A DNA stretch of 64,000 nucleotides from Trileptium ribeirensis (GCA_030248225.1 JASANE010029488.1:1-64000), one strand, 5' to 3'. Positions 30,737-44,149 are shown, counted from the stretch's first letter. The notes: a model not told the origin generated them from the sequence alone. Numbers and translations are program-made.

Positions 30737-30945
30737 CTGAAAAGTGGCCGGGATAAAATAGATTACTTGCGACTCATACTTGTATGTAATACAAAACCTA
30801 ATGGCGAAAGTCAAAATGCTTTGTTAAAGACTTACTGTTATCCAACGTTATAGTTACGAGCAAAAGTAAGTGCAACGACCGGCGGCAGACGTCGAGGAAC
30901 GGAATTGCGTGTGGTTGCGGCAGGACACTTCATCTGGATGCAGAC

Positions 30946-31085
30946 AGAGACAATTTCGCCCAGACACGGATAGACGCAATTTCGTCTATAAACGTATGGA
31001 CGCAATTTCGTCGAGACACGGATCGACACAATTTCACTTGGACGCAAATGGACGAAGTTGCGACTGAAAGCGGACGGACGCAATC
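30946..31085 (+). repeat. 26-bp minisatellite
   Basis: About five tandem units beginning ACGCAATTTCGTC and ending ACACGGAT-G; units are 26 bp with substitutions only. Confidence 0.85.
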
Positions 31086-31089
31086 GTAT

Positions 31090-32080
31090 CCCTCTTTTGC
31101 GAATTTACCTTTATTCGTGACTATATCGTTTGTGTGAAGCTATGTAAACCCTTTTAATTATTGTTTCTGACCAAAAATTCTGACAAATAACAGCTATTAA
31201 CTACATTGCCATTGTTTCCACAGGGGTCCCTACGACATTTCGGATCATAACTCTTATCGACATCGCTTAGAAATCCTAGCAAAAACGACGTTGTTGCAAC
31301 CTTTTTGTTGCACTAGTGGTATGAACGTCACAAATTTTAACTGGACGGCAGCCACTCATTGAGAGGATCAATTCAGCATAGCATGTTAACGATGCATAGC
31401 AAAATCTAATCATAGCATGGTGAAAAAATTTTGAGTTGTAAACTAGGGGAGAGGGAGAGAAAAAGCGTGGCGACGCCCCTGAGCGGTCGTCTTCGAACTA
31501 TGTGTTTTAAAGTTAAAAGACCTCGAAAATGTAAACACGTCAAAAATTTGAACGAGCTAGCTTGCGTCAGGCAACCGATGATCAATCTGGTTATTTTGTA
31601 TGTTAAGTGTTTTGGTTTCAACCATTGTAAGCAGACACTGGGTAGATCGCCACGCCTTTGGAACGTTACAGGGTCTTCAAAATATTAACTTTTCCAGCAC
31701 AACAGTTTGGTTTTAGCTTTTTTAGCTATACCTAGACAGCGGAATGGGTCGCGGGTTCTTTGAGTTACTTGATACTTGTTCCCACGCATAATTCACCCGC
31801 ATTGATCTATTGCGCTCGATTTATACTGTCGTTACGATATATAATCGCATTACCATGATCGCATTATTTCTTTGTACCCATGTTGTTTGTCCTAGCCATA
31901 AAGTCACGTAACTAATGTATTTGATTGTTCTTTTTTATTACCTCTTACTGATATCTCGTTTAGATGCGATCATCATTGTAGTATAAACGATAAACTTATT
32001 GTTGGTCGATCGGGCTAAGTAGGGCACCTTGCCGGTCACGATTCACTAATTTTTATACATATATTTATTTATTTATATAT
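31090..32080. other. Non-coding stretch, nothing recognised
   Basis: Short incidental ORFs only. Confidence 0.5.
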
Positions 32081-33164
32081 CAGGGAATAACCGGGACCAG
32101 CATCCGGAACCTCGCCTTCGAAATTTATATATACTAAAACAGATGAAGGAATAAATGCAGGTATAGTGGATTTAAAATGCATTAAAAATAACTTTTACAT
32201 TAAACTTAATGTATTGCGATGGCATTATTGCCTTTCTGAAACTTTAAAGAAATTGAGGAAGATAATGTTTATTTATCGATCAATAAGTCGGTTTTTGGAC
32301 ACCCAGAGCAAAAATGCCTTTCACTATGCACCCTTGCGTATACTGCGTCATATTGAATGTGCTTTGAACGCATGGAGCGTTAAACACTTTCGCTCTGTCT
32401 CCAGTCGCCCCCATTTACTACATATACGTTTGTTACATGTTGTTCTGTAGGAAACTTGAAATTATTGGTTTATATGGTTCTACGAGAAAATAATAGACTG
32501 TAATTTTTTGACCAGTGGTCAGAGACACTATTTAGGCTAGCGTTGGACAAACAGTGCCTGTCAGTTAGAGCTATTCAGAATGCTGTAAATGACACAAACT
32601 GTGATACTGCTCGCACAGTTTCAATAAATACAGTTCATTGCCAAGAACGCAGCTTCTGGCTGCGTTGCAGATAGCGTAACTTTACTTCAATGTAGACTGA
32701 TTTACAAAGTTATCAAGATCAGTGGCTGGTGCTTGACGCAATTTATGTTAGCCAAGTTTACGCTAAGTACTTCTACGTAATCCATACTCTGTTACCGAGT
32801 TGGACCAGTTTAATTCGAACATACCCCGCAGACTTCTGAATGTGCAAAATAGCTGCTAAAAGCATCGACCTGGCTTTGTTTTGTTAACAAACTCATGCAG
32901 GTTAAGATGAAAAATTACTGCAGAAATTATGCGCCCTATTTACGCAAATTGCTGTGTTAATTTTTCTTTTGTTTGATTGTATTGGAACTTGATCATTGTA
33001 TTCAAATATTACATATGTTTGGACCACAGATAAAGGAAAAATGTGGAAAATTTCAAACAAAAATTTTTAAACCGGAATTCCGGTTACGATATGATTTTTG
33101 CCCTTTGCTGGAATCACAACCGGAACACGATTTCCGCCGGAACCGGAATTCCGGTTACTCCCTG
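32081..33164 (-). mobile_element. hAT-type non-autonomous element with CCGG-rich ends (copy 1)
   Basis: Begins CAGGGAATAACCGG and ends CCGGTTACTCCCTG, inverted relative to the copy at 44386-45545 over its whole length (1084 versus 1160 bp). Repeated GGTTCCGG/CCGGAATTCCGG blocks mark both ends. No clean 8-bp target duplication is seen here. Confidence 0.75.
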
Positions 33165-33239
33165 ATATTATGTATTATATGGTATGCGTACTGTTCGTGA
33201 TGCTGCTGATTTTAAATTGACTTTGTACATTTATGCTCC

Positions 33240-33540
33240 TTGTATGCATGATCGTTTTTGACAACACTGAGGGATTCCTTGCCTTTCCCAACCCGCGAAT
33301 TATCAAAACGGTGCGACTCCCGAACTAACCCAAATTTGTAGGAAACTGATAGGATCTCGCGCGATAGAACGAAGGAAAATTTAGCTTGGCTTAAATGGAA
33401 AGAGTGGTCATGACGAGAACTCGTCTCGGCCGTCCTCACAAATGAGGACCATAAAAAATTTAGTGGCTGTCCGCACTATAGCGAACATCAAATAAGTGAA
33501 ATTTCCAAAAATTATTAGTAAAATTTGCATTTTATGAAAT
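33240..33540 (+). repeat. Fragment of the large 46.9-64 kb repeat family
   Basis: ACGGTGCGACTCCC, GACGAGAACTCGTC, GTCCTCACAAATGAGGAC and GCGAACA occur in the same order as in 62640-62835 (same orientation as that copy). It keeps the paired stem-loops with different arm sequence. Confidence 0.65.
33412..33449. other. Paired stem-loops in the family fragment
   Basis: GACGAG-AA-CTCGTC at 33412-33425, then GTCCTCA-N4-TGAGGAC at 33432-33449. The first stem has different arms from copies A and C but is still fully paired. Confidence 0.65.
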
Positions 33541-34030
33541 TTACCAGCGTTGACTCTTATAACTTACACTGGATTATAGGTGGATTGAGGAGTGCGATTT
33601 TAAGGATTTTAGAGAAAACCAATCACCAACCCCCGCCGTTTTGCTACTGCTTATCCGCGACTCTCAGCCACGATGTCTAAAATATATGTGGTAAGTAAAA
33701 CAATTGGATAAAAACAAGGCCGGAAACCATTCGTTTAAGCCGTACGAAGAGCAACAGGGATCGTTAACTGTTAAATGAAAAACAGCTAAAGGCACGATCG
33801 TTACCTGGAATGTGAACCGGAAGAAGGCCGGTGCGGTCAGGCCCGCTCACGCTCTAGTATATATACATATTACAGCATCATAATATATACGTAAATACAT
33901 ATATATACATATTAGATCATCACATATACTAGTAACTCTGTCGAGATTGCAGAAAGTAGTGAAACATAGGTACACCTACGCCTTTTGCGTGCACAACCAA
34001 TCAACTCTTGATAGCATACGTCGATATGCT
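33541..34030. other. Non-coding stretch with TATATACAT-rich microsatellite
   Basis: ATATATACATATTA repeats at 33858-33930; no gene. Confidence 0.5.
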
Positions 34031-34437
34031 ATATGTGGATATCACATAATACCGCACAAGGTGGAACAAAACTAACACCGGCAATAATTTTCCCATGCCC
34101 CAAAACCCCCAAGTGCAAGCTATCAGCCTTAAAGGACATAACGGTAAAATTAGATATTTTCGATCGATGAACCATGGCTGCGCAATACCCCCGTACCCAT
34201 AGATCACAGAACAAGATCAGCACAGCAATGAGTTTGCTATGCCCGAAAACCTCCAAGGACGTCAAAACAACTGTTCGATCCAAAATTGAGGAAGCATTGG
34301 GGCACCATAACTCAAACCCCATAACTCTAGAACCGGAGCCTTAATCGAAAAACAAAAAAGATGCATCGGCATTTATCATTTTACTATGAAATAAAACCAG
34401 AGAAAAAAATTTGAAAGTTAAGGTAAAAATAACCTTG
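34030..34437 (+). repeat. Satellite monomers, ~350 bp family (first block)
   Basis: Recognised by the ordered phrases AACACCGGCAATGAGTTT, CCCGAAAAC, CATAACTCTAGAACCGGAGC, CTTAATCGAAAAACAAAAA, GGCATTTATCATTTTACTAT and AAAGTTAAGGTAAAAATAAC. This block is diverged. Confidence 0.8.
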
Positions 34438-34661
34438 AATGATAGCAAGAGGGGTTAATGTAATCTGGTTGGACCCTAGGTCCTTTATAGCACCCCAATC
34501 TGTTTGAAGAATCTAAAATCTTATCCTATTCTAGAAACCTACCAATTGGGCCTTGGGAGCTATGCAAAATTCCATACCCAAAGAATTTCAATCTTAAATC
34601 TCTTAGATTACTACATTCACAAGTCAAATGTTTTGCAATCTCCAAATCTTTACCACACCTT

Positions 34662-35339
34662 CTACACAATGTCTGCAATCTTCAAAGTTTTCAAATGTTT
34701 CATAAAATTGCCGTGCCCAGTACGAAACGGCACGGCGATTCTCATACAGTCTTTATTTAATTCCCATAGAAACATGGATTTCCTTTCATCAATTTCTTTG
34801 AAGAAACATCTAGCTTTCAAGCAGTTGTTTCCATCGAGCCACTTTGACTGATGGTCCCTATATGAACAGTCGTTTAAGAAAGTCTTAACAATTGTATTAC
34901 TTATAGGCATACAAGGTTCGGGACCCACAAACGCAGTGTCCGATCCCTTCTTAGCCAGCCTATCAGCCACTTCATTCCCTAACAATCCAGACTGTTCTTT
35001 AATCCAACCTAGTTTCAAGCTATTCCTCTTACTAACCCTGTTAAGATGCTTCATGCATGCTAGCACGCACCAAGATCTGATTCGGGCATTATCTAATGTT
35101 TTAAGTGCAGCTTGACTATCTCTAAAAATAGCGATACTTCTGTTCCTATGTTTTTCTTCTAAAATTTCTACGCATCGGAATATAGGAGTAACCTCTGCCT
35201 GAAAAACTGTTGCATGTCGACCAAGTGAGATGAATAGTGATACCTTATTTGGAATAAAGACACCCCCACCACAACTTTTTTCAATGCCCCTGTTGATCGC
35301 CGATCCATCCGTGTAACATACTATTTCAGTACTTTCCAC
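34662..35339 (-). pseudogene. LINE RNase H domain and C-terminal region
   Basis: Open frame of 225 codons. RNase H acidic residues are visible: D in VCYTDGSA, E in FQAEVTPIF, D in IFRDSQAAL and D in GNEVADRLAK, in that order and spacing, so the domain itself looks intact. It continues about 80 residues to KARCFFKEIDERKS and GHGNFMKHL. This is typical of I/R1/LOA-like LINEs that encode RNase H downstream of RT. Without the N-terminal RT half it cannot work alone. Confidence 0.75.
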
Positions 35340-35521
35340 AGAGTCGACACTAAATTCCTATAAAACCAGAATTGGTTATTCCTTGTTTGTTACAACACTA
35401 TCTGAAGGCATGCTCAGAAGGTGACCATATCTGTCAGCTTTCTCCGGTATCGTCTGTTGCCCTCGTCCTTTAAATATATAATCACTCCAGAGACCCATAC
35501 ATTTGAGTCTGCGGTATTCTT

Positions 35522-35935
35522 TCAGCGCCAATGTTTAGCCAATACAACAATGGGTATGATATTCAACACCGCTTGCATTCCATCAAGCGGAGTGGTTCTA
35601 AAAGCACCCGTAATCATGCAATATGCTAATCTTTGAACCTTTTTAAGAAAGCCTGTATATGACAAGAAATATAATCTGTGCCACCAGCACACCACGCCAT
35701 ACATCAGTGACGGAATAACCACGGACTTATTCAAAAAATTTGTTATACCTGGTTTCAACCCACAATTACAGCCTGCAAATCTTTTAAGTGAAAACAGAGG
35801 CCTAATGGCTTTACACTTTTCCATCAAATTTGTCTTCCAGATTAGTTTGCTGTCTAATATGAGACCCAAATATTTAATTTCATTCGAAAGCGGTACAGCT
35901 GTATTACCAATCATAAACTGCCTATACACATACAT
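35522..35935 (-). pseudogene. LINE RT, thumb region
   Basis: Residues EIKYLGLILDSKLIWK and VIPSLMYGVVCWW are the conserved post-catalytic RT blocks (YLG-x-LD and the L-YG-x-x-W box). A frame break separates it from RNase H. Confidence 0.7.
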
Positions 35936-36126
35936 TTATACTCCTTTTCCTTGTGAAAATGACGCCATTACTTTTTGCTGCATTAACAGCTAGTCCTCTA
36001 CTCTCATACCAATGAAATATCCTATTTAAGGCATTCTGGAGTCTATTACAAACAACTTGTAGAGAGGTTGAAGACCCCATTACTGCCAAATCATCAGAGT
36101 ACTCCAGGCATACCGCGCTGTTACTG

Positions 36127-37841
36127 TTAAAACTAACGTTTCTTTCGTGAAGGGTACTAAAATGAGGTAAAAAACCTTTTTTTGCTCTCTGACCCGAACT
36201 TTGGGGGCGCCATACTCATGTACCCATGGGTCACAGCGTAAAAACAACACCATCTATAAGTTCCCATACCCGAAAACCCCCAAGGGAAACTTTTAAACCG
36301 CCCAGGACGTCAGAACAAATTTTATAATTTTGGGTCGAGGAACCATTGGGGCACCATAACTCTAGAACCGCAGCCTTAATCAAAAAAACAAAAATGAGGC
36401 ATCGGCATTTATCATTTTACTATAAAAAATCACGCTGAGAAAAAAATTCGAAAGTTAAGGTAAAAATAACTTTGCTTCCGAAAAGGGTACTAAAACGAGA
36501 TAAAAACCTTTATTTTGCCCTCTGACTCGAACCTTGAGGCGCCTTACCCCGTACACATGGGTCAAAGCGCAAAACCAACACCGGCATTGAGTTTTCCACG
36601 CCCGAAAACACCCAAGTGAAACTTGTCAGCAGCCCAGAATGTCATAAAAATTTTCGAATTTTGGGTCGAGGAACCATTAGGGCATTATACCTCAAACCCC
36701 ATAACTCTAGAACTGGAGCCTTAATCGAAAAACCAAAAAGAGGCATCAGCGTTTATCATTTTACCATACAATAAAACCAACCACACAAAAAATTTCCAAA
36801 CTTAAGATATAAATTACTTGCTTCCGTGAAGGGTCCTAAAACGGTGTGAAAACCGTCAATTTGACCTCTGACCCCGAACCATGGGGCGTCATAACCCCGT
36901 ACCTATGGAACCATGAATCACAGCAAATCCAGCATCGTCGATGAGTTTCCCATGCCCCAAAACTCCTGGTGAAAATTATCAGCCGCCCAAGACATCAGAA
37001 CAAATTTTCAAATTTTGGAGTTGAGGAACCATTGGACACCTTAACTCTAGAACCGGAGCCTTAATCGAAAAACAAAAAAGAGGCATAGGCATTTATCATT
37101 TAACTATTAAATAAAACCACGCAGAGAAAAAAACTAAAAAGTTAAGGTAAAAATAACCTTGCTTCCGTGAAGGGCACTAAAATGAGATAAAACCCTTTAT
37201 TTTGCTCTTTGACCCGAACCTTGGGGTCATACCCCCGTACCCATGGGTCACAGCACAAAACCAACACCGGCAATGAGTTTTCCACGCTCGAACACCCCAA
37301 GCAAAATTTTCCAACCGCCCAGGACATTAAAACAAATTTTCGAATTATGGGTCGAGGAACCATTGGGGCACCATAACTCTAGAATCGGAGCTTTAATAGA
37401 AAAACAAAAATGGGGCATCGGCATTTATCATTTTACTATAAAATAAAACCACCCAGAGAGAAAAATTCGAAAGTTAAGGTAAAAACAATCTATCTTGCTT
37501 CCGTGAAATGCACTAAAATGAGATAAAAACCTTTATTTTGCTCTATGACCCGAACCTTGGGGCGCCATACCCCGTACCCATACGTCACAGTGCAAAACCA
37601 ACACCATCAATGAGTTTGCTATGCCCGAAAACACCCCAAGTAAAATTTTTCAACCGCCCAGGACGTTAAAACAAATTTTCGAATTTTGGGTCGAGGAATC
37701 GAGAAACCATTGGGCACCATAACTCAAACCTCATAACTCTAGAATCGGAGCCTTAATCGAAAAACAAAAAAGATGCCATTTTACTATGAAATAAAACCAA
37801 ACAGAGAAAAAAATTCGAAAGTTAAGGTAAAAATAAGCTTG
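36127..37841 (+). repeat. Satellite array, ~350-bp monomers (second block)
   Basis: About five monomers. The TTAATCGAAAAAC anchor occurs near 36375, 36720, 37062, 37393 and 37752, giving periods of about 330-360 bp. Confidence 0.88.
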
Positions 37842-39522
37842 AATAACCGCAAGAGGGTTAGTGTATTCTGGTTGGACCCTAGGTCCTTTCCAGCTACCCA
37901 ATCTGTTTTAAGAACCTTAAATCTTATCCTATTGCAGAAACCTACCAATTGAGCCTTGGGAGCTATCCCAAATTTCATACCCAAAGAATTTCAATCTTAA
38001 ATCTCTTAGTTTACTGCATTCAAAACTCAAATGTTTTGCAGTCTCTCCAAATCTTTACCACACCTTCTACACTTATCATTGTCTTCAATCTTCAGAGTTT
38101 TCAAATGTTTCATAAAATTGCCGTGCCCAGTATGAAACTGCACGGTAATTCTCATTCTGTCTTTATTTAGTTTGCATAGAAACATGGATTTCCTTTCATC
38201 AATTACTTTGAAGAAACATCTAGTCTGCAAGAAGTTATTTCCATCGCGCCACTTTGACTATTGGTCCCTATATGAACAGTCTTTTAAGAAAGTCTTAACA
38301 ATTGTATTACTTATAGAAATACAAGGTCCGGGACCCATAAACGCAGAGTGCGATCCCTTCTTAGCCAGCCTATCAACCACTTCATTCCCTAACATTCCAG
38401 ACTGTTCTTTAATCCAACCTAGTTTCAAGCTATTCCTCTTACCAACCCTGTTTAAGATGCTTTAGACATTCTAGCACGCACCATGATCTGATTCGGGAAT
38501 TATCTAATGCCTTAAGGGCAGCTTCACTATCCCTAAAAATAGCGATACTTCTGTTCCTAAGTTTATTTTCATCTAAAATTTCTGCGCATCTGCACATAGC
38601 AGTAACCTCTGACTGAAAAACAGTTGCATGTCGACCAAGTGGGCTGAATTGTGATACCTTATTTAGAATAAAGACACCCCACCACAACTTCTTTCATTGC
38701 CCCTGTTGATCGCCCATCCCTCCGTGTAACATACTATTTCAGTACTTTCCACAGAGTCGACGCTAGTCTTCTAAAAACCAGAATTGGTTATTCCTTGTTT
38801 GTCACAATACTATCTGAAGGCATGCTCAGAAGGTGACCATATCTGTCAGCTTTCTCCGGTATCGTCGGTTGTCCTCGTCCTTTAAATATATAATCACTCC
38901 AGAGACCTATACATTTGAGTCTGTGGTATTCTTTAGCCAATACAACAATGGGTATGATAGTTAACACCGCTTGCATTCAAACAAGCGGAGTGGTTCTAAA
39001 AGCACCCGTAATCATGCAACATGCTAATCTTTGAACCTTTTTAAGAAAGCCTGTATATGATACCAAATGTAATCTGTGCCACCAGAACACCACGCCATGT
39101 ATCAGTGACGGAATAACACAGACTTATACAAAAGATTTGTTATACCTGGTTTCAACCAATTACAGCCTGCAAATCTTTTAAGTGAGAACAGAAGCCTAAT
39201 GGGTTTAATACACTTTCCCATCAAATTTGGCTTCCAGCTTAGTTTGCGGTCTAATATTAGACCCAAATATTTAATTTCATTCGAAAAAGGTACAGCTGTA
39301 CCACCAATCATAAACTGGCTATACCCATACATTTATACTCCTTTTCCTTGTGAAGATGACGCTATTACTTTTTGCTGCATTCACAGTTACTCCTCTACTC
39401 CCACACCATTGAAATATCCTATTTAAGGCATTCTGGAATCTATTACAAACAGCTTGTAGTGAGGTTGAAGACCCCATTACTGCCAAATCATCGGAGTACC
39501 CCACGCATACCACGCTGTTACC
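37842..39522 (-). mobile_element. 5'-truncated LINE with RNase H (copy 2)
   Basis: Near-identical to 34438-36126 and bounded by the same satellite phrases (AAAAATAAGCTTG left, AAAACTAACCTTG right). Its 5' end shows the RT active-site region GYSDDLAV (a YSDD variant of YADD) at 39319-39513. RNase H is broken into 38439-38687 and other pieces by small indels. Confidence 0.78.
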
Positions 39523-40460
39523 GTTAAAACTAACCTTGCTTTCGTGAAGGGTACTAAAATGAGGTAAAAAAACTTATTTGCTCTCTGATCCGAACTTTTG
39601 GGGCGCCATACTCCTGTACGCATGGACCACAGCGCAAAACCAACACCGGCAATGAGTTTTCCATGCCCGAAAACCACTAAGTGAAACTTTTCAGCCGCCC
39701 AGGACGTTAAAACAAATTTTCGACTCTTGTGTCGAGGAACCATTGGGGGGCCCATACCTCAAACCCCATAAATTTAGAACCGAAGCCTTAATCGAAAAAC
39801 AAAAAAGAGGCATCGGCGTTTATCATTTTACCATACAATAAAACCAACCACAGAAAAAAATTACAAAGTTAAGATATAAATTACCATGCTTCCGTGAAGG
39901 ATCTTAAAATGGGGTGAAAAACCGTCAATTTAACCTGACCCCGGGAACCATGGGTCACAGAGCAAAACCAGCACCGTCAATGAGTCTCCTATGCCCGGAA
40001 ACTCCTGGTGAAAATTATCAGCCGCCCAAGACATCAGAACAAATTTTCAAATTTTGGGGTTGAGGAACCATTGTGGCACCATAACTCTAGAACCGGAGCT
40101 TTAATCGAAAAACAAAAAAGGGGCATCGGCATTTATCATTTTACTATGAAATAAAACCACGCAGAGAGAAAAATTCGAAAGTTAAGGTAAAAATAACCTT
40201 GCTTCCGTTAAGGGCACTAAAATGAGATAAAACCCTTTATTTTGCTCTTTGACCCGAACCTTGGGGGCGCCATACCCCCGTGCGCATGGGTCACAGCGCA
40301 AAACCAACACCGGCAATGAGTATTTCATGCCCGAAAACCCTCAAGCAAAATTTTCCAACCGCCCAGGACGTCAGAACAAATTTTCGAATTTTGGGTCGAG
40401 AAACCACTTGAGTACCATAACTCGAACCCCATAACTCTAGAACCAGAGCATTAATCGAAA
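39523..40460 (+). repeat. Satellite array (third block)
   Basis: About three monomers with anchors near 39787, 40103 and 40450; the last is cut after CATTAATCGAAAAATTTGG. Confidence 0.85.
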
Positions 40461-42300
40461 AATTTGGAAAATTTCCCAAAAAGTTTCCATCCCACAGCCA
40501 GAAACACGATTGGCCCAATTTTAAGAGTATAGGAAGGTAGCTACGGCTAATGAAGTCACTGGAGTGCCGAATTTGAACAAGTTTGCTTTTTAACGGGCCT
40601 AAAAGCAGGTCTAAACACATAGATGTTACTATAAATTTGGGGTATCCTGGGTGGTCCCGGGGGCGTGCCAGAGAGCCACCGGAACCCAGCAGGACGCCAG
40701 AGATATTATGGTTAGTTCAAATGCCAGATCTAGCATGTTTGGGACAAAAAACTGGGGTTTAAGTACCTAAATCCGGCCAAAATCACAACCACAACCAGAA
40801 TGTTGGGATTTTCTTATAGAATCGTACAAACTGCACAAGACACCATTAGTTTCTCAATTTTCAAAATATCTCATTCAAACTTTTTAACGACCTTTTCGCA
40901 CAAATACAAAAAACCTATGATGATTTTTCTTGTGGTTCGCGAGATATATTAACTCAAACCCCGTAAATCGTGCAAAAATGATCAAAATCGGTCCAAGGTA
41001 GCATAAACGTGTAAGGTCATGCTGAACACGAGAATTATAAGTTTGCCACTTTTAATATTAGAATAATTTTTTTAATTTGATCCATTGTACCTATACAGCT
41101 AACAAAAATATGTTTTTTGAATGGCAAGACTTTAGTTCAAGCGAAAGATAAGTTCAAGAATCTAAAAAAATTGTATACTTCCAAAAATTCTGTCCCGACT
41201 TTTTGCCGAAAATGGGCAACATTTCACTGGCTTTTTGTCCATAACTACGCTCAACTTTGGATCATCGAAAAAAGGCGAAGTTCTGCACCGTCTTTGGCTC
41301 AGGACGCGTCCACTGTTACCAAATTTAATACCATCAGACAATATCGTTGACAAATTAATGATTGATGGAAAAAGAAAACAGAAAAAAGCGAAATCTTATT
41401 AATTCCTGAAATCGATGAATTTCCAGTATCTCAAAAGCCGTAACCAGATCCGGTCGTAATCCACGAGACCTATCGACGGATACCAAAATCGCCCATGTAA
41501 ACCTACTGGGTTCAAAAACCAAACACCTATTTCAAAACAAGAGCTATAGTACTACTATTGTGTCCTCTCGGGAAGCATCTGCGATCCGGGGGTTCGTGGC
41601 TTCCCTCCAAGAAGCCACTAGTACTTTAATGAAATTATAAAAAACATGATTAACATAAAACCACAAAACGTCTTGTTGCATTATGTTGTACTGTCTAGCA
41701 TTTCCTGAGCTAGCATTTGCTTTCGCGTGCACAACAAGAAATAGAATTTATAGTTACGCACGTACTTGGATGAAACCTGGTTTTTGAATGGTTGATTTTA
41801 TAGCTATTTGGTATAGCATAATGAAGTCACTGGCGTAATCGAACTAAGAACGATTCACATATCTATAAGAAAATTATTATCTGGCAATAAAGCATAAAAG
41901 TATGACGCAAACCTTTTGGTTAAATCGTGCTTGATGAATGCGACCACGTTCCTCGGTGAGCAGATGAAATGGCTTGACCTGAGTTATTTTAGGAGAGCGA
42001 CGAGGCTGTATCGGTGGTCGGAGGCTCGCTATTTTAGCGATCTAAAAAGATTTAGTTACAGAGATAAATAATTTCATACGGTATTCATCGTGGTTCTTGA
42101 AAATTGACACTATGTTTAAGCGATTTAAATTGCAACTTTCCAATAATATTAATGTTTCAAATAGAAAAAAACTTATCTTATTTTGCGAATGAATTGACAA
42201 CGCAATCACGATCAAGTCCTTCATCACGATAAAGTAAAATTGATGTGTTTCACTATAGCAATCACATTGGTGTTTCCATCTCAAATTTGACGTCAGCACG
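40461..42300. other. Non-coding stretch, nothing recognised
   Basis: Short incidental ORFs only, for example 41117-41350. Confidence 0.5.
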
Positions 42301-42362
42301 AAGCTTAGATCATGCAAAGAGCACTATTCTGACCCCAACCATGGGGCGTCATACCCATGTAC

Positions 42363-42550
42363 CTGGCTAGTCCAAAATGGGGGCGGCATTTTCGGCTGCA
42401 CCCTGGAAAAAATTCGGGTACCCCCGGCTCAAAACCCCTTTCTGAGAAAAATTAACGTCTAAAAGCGACAAAATCCGGCAAAAAAATTGGGCCCCCCGGC
42501 GCGTGAGCCGGGGGCCCCCGGCTAGAATTTGCGAAGTTTGGACTAGCCAG
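42363..42550. repeat. MITE, CTGGCTAGTCCAAA family (copy 2)
   Basis: 14-bp inverted ends CTGGCTAGTCCAAA/TTTGGACTAGCCAG; 188 bp. GTAC lies on both sides (one base apart on the right), a likely target duplication in the satellite phrase CGTACCCATGG. Confidence 0.85.
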
Positions 42551-43962
42551 CGTACCCATGGAACCATGGGTCACAGAACAAAACCATCACCGCCAATGAG
42601 TTTCCCATGCTCGAAATCTCCCAGGTAAAACTTATCAGCCGCCCAAGAAGTCAGAACAAATTTTCAAATTTTAGGTCGAGGAAACATTGGGGCGCCATAC
42701 CTCAAACCACATAAATCCAGAACATGAGCCTTAATCGAAAAACAAAAAAGATGCATCGGTATTCATCGTTTTACTATGAAATACACTCGACCAAGAGAAA
42801 AAATTTGAAAGTTAAGATAAAAATAAGTTTTCTTCCGTCGCGTGTACTAAAAAGAGGTAAAAAAACTTATTTTTCTCTGACCCCGAACCTTGGGGGCGCC
42901 ATACACTCGTACCCATGGAACCATGGGTCACAGAACAAAGCCAACAGCGACAATGAGTTTTTCAGGCCCGAAAACCCCCAAGTGATACGTTTCAGCCGCT
43001 CAGGACGTCAGCACAAATTTTTGAATTTTGGGTCGAGGAACAAATAGGGCACCATGCCTCAAATCCCATAATTATAGAACCAGAGCCTTAATCGAAAAAC
43101 AAAAAAGGCATCGGTACTTATCATTTTACTATGAAATAAAACCAACCAGAGAAAAAATTCCACAGTTAAGATAAAAATAACCTTGCTTCCGTGAAAGGTA
43201 CTAAAATGGGGTGAAAAACCTCATTTTGACCTCTGACCCGAACCATGGGGCGTCATACCCCCATAACCATGGAACCATGGGTCACAGAACAAAACCATCA
43301 TCGCCAATGAGTTTCCCATGCTCGAAAACTCCCAGGTAAAACTTATTAACCGCCCAAGACGTCAGAACAAATTTTCAAATTTTAGGTCGAGTAAACATTG
43401 GGGCGCCATACCTCAGACTACATAAATCCAGAACATGAACCTTAATCGAAAAACAAAAAAGAGACATCGGCATTTATCATTTTACTATGAAATAACACCA
43501 TCCAGACAAAAAAATTCGAAAGTTAAGATAAAAATAACCTTGCTTCCATGAAAGGTACTAAAATGGGGTGAGAAACCCTCATTTTGACCTCTGACCCCGA
43601 ACCTTGGGGGCGAAAAAACCCGTAGCCATGGGTAACAAAGCAAAACCAATATTGGTAATGAGTTTCCCATGCCCCAAAATCCCAAAGTGAAACTTTCCCG
43701 CCGCCCAGGATGTCTGAACAAATTTTCGAAATTTGGGTCGAGGAACCATTGTGGCACCAGACCTCAAACCCCATAACTCTAGAACCGAAGCGTTAATCGA
43801 AAAACAAAAAAGAGGCATCGGCATTTATTATTTTACTAATCCAGAGGAAAAATTAAAAAGTTAAAATAAAAATAACCTTACTTCCGTGAAAGGTACTAAA
43901 TTGGGGTGAAAATACTTCATTTTGACCTCTGACCCCAACCATGGGGCGTCATACCCATGTAC

Positions 43963-44149
43963 CTGGCTAGTCCAAAATGGGGGCGGCATTTTCGGCTGCC
44001 CCCTGGCAAAAATTCGGGTACCCCCGGCTCAAAACCCCTTTCTGAGAAAAATTAACGTCTAAGCGCGACAAAATCCGGCAAAAAAAATTGGCCCCCCCGG
44101 CACGTGAGTTTGGGTAATGGCTAGAATTTCCGAAGTTTGGACTAGCCAG
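43963..44149. repeat. MITE, CTGGCTAGTCCAAA family (copy 3)
   Basis: 187 bp, same ends and same flanking satellite position as copy 2, so the two were probably amplified with the satellite. Confidence 0.85.

Larger units (their letters stand above)
34438..36126 (-). mobile_element. 5'-truncated LINE with RNase H (copy 1)
   Basis: Minus-strand fragment starting within RT near its active site and running through RNase H. It interrupts a satellite monomer; AAAAATAACCTTG on the left and AAAACTAACGTTT on the right look like a diverged target duplication. The same fragment sits at the same satellite position at 37842-39522. Confidence 0.75.
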
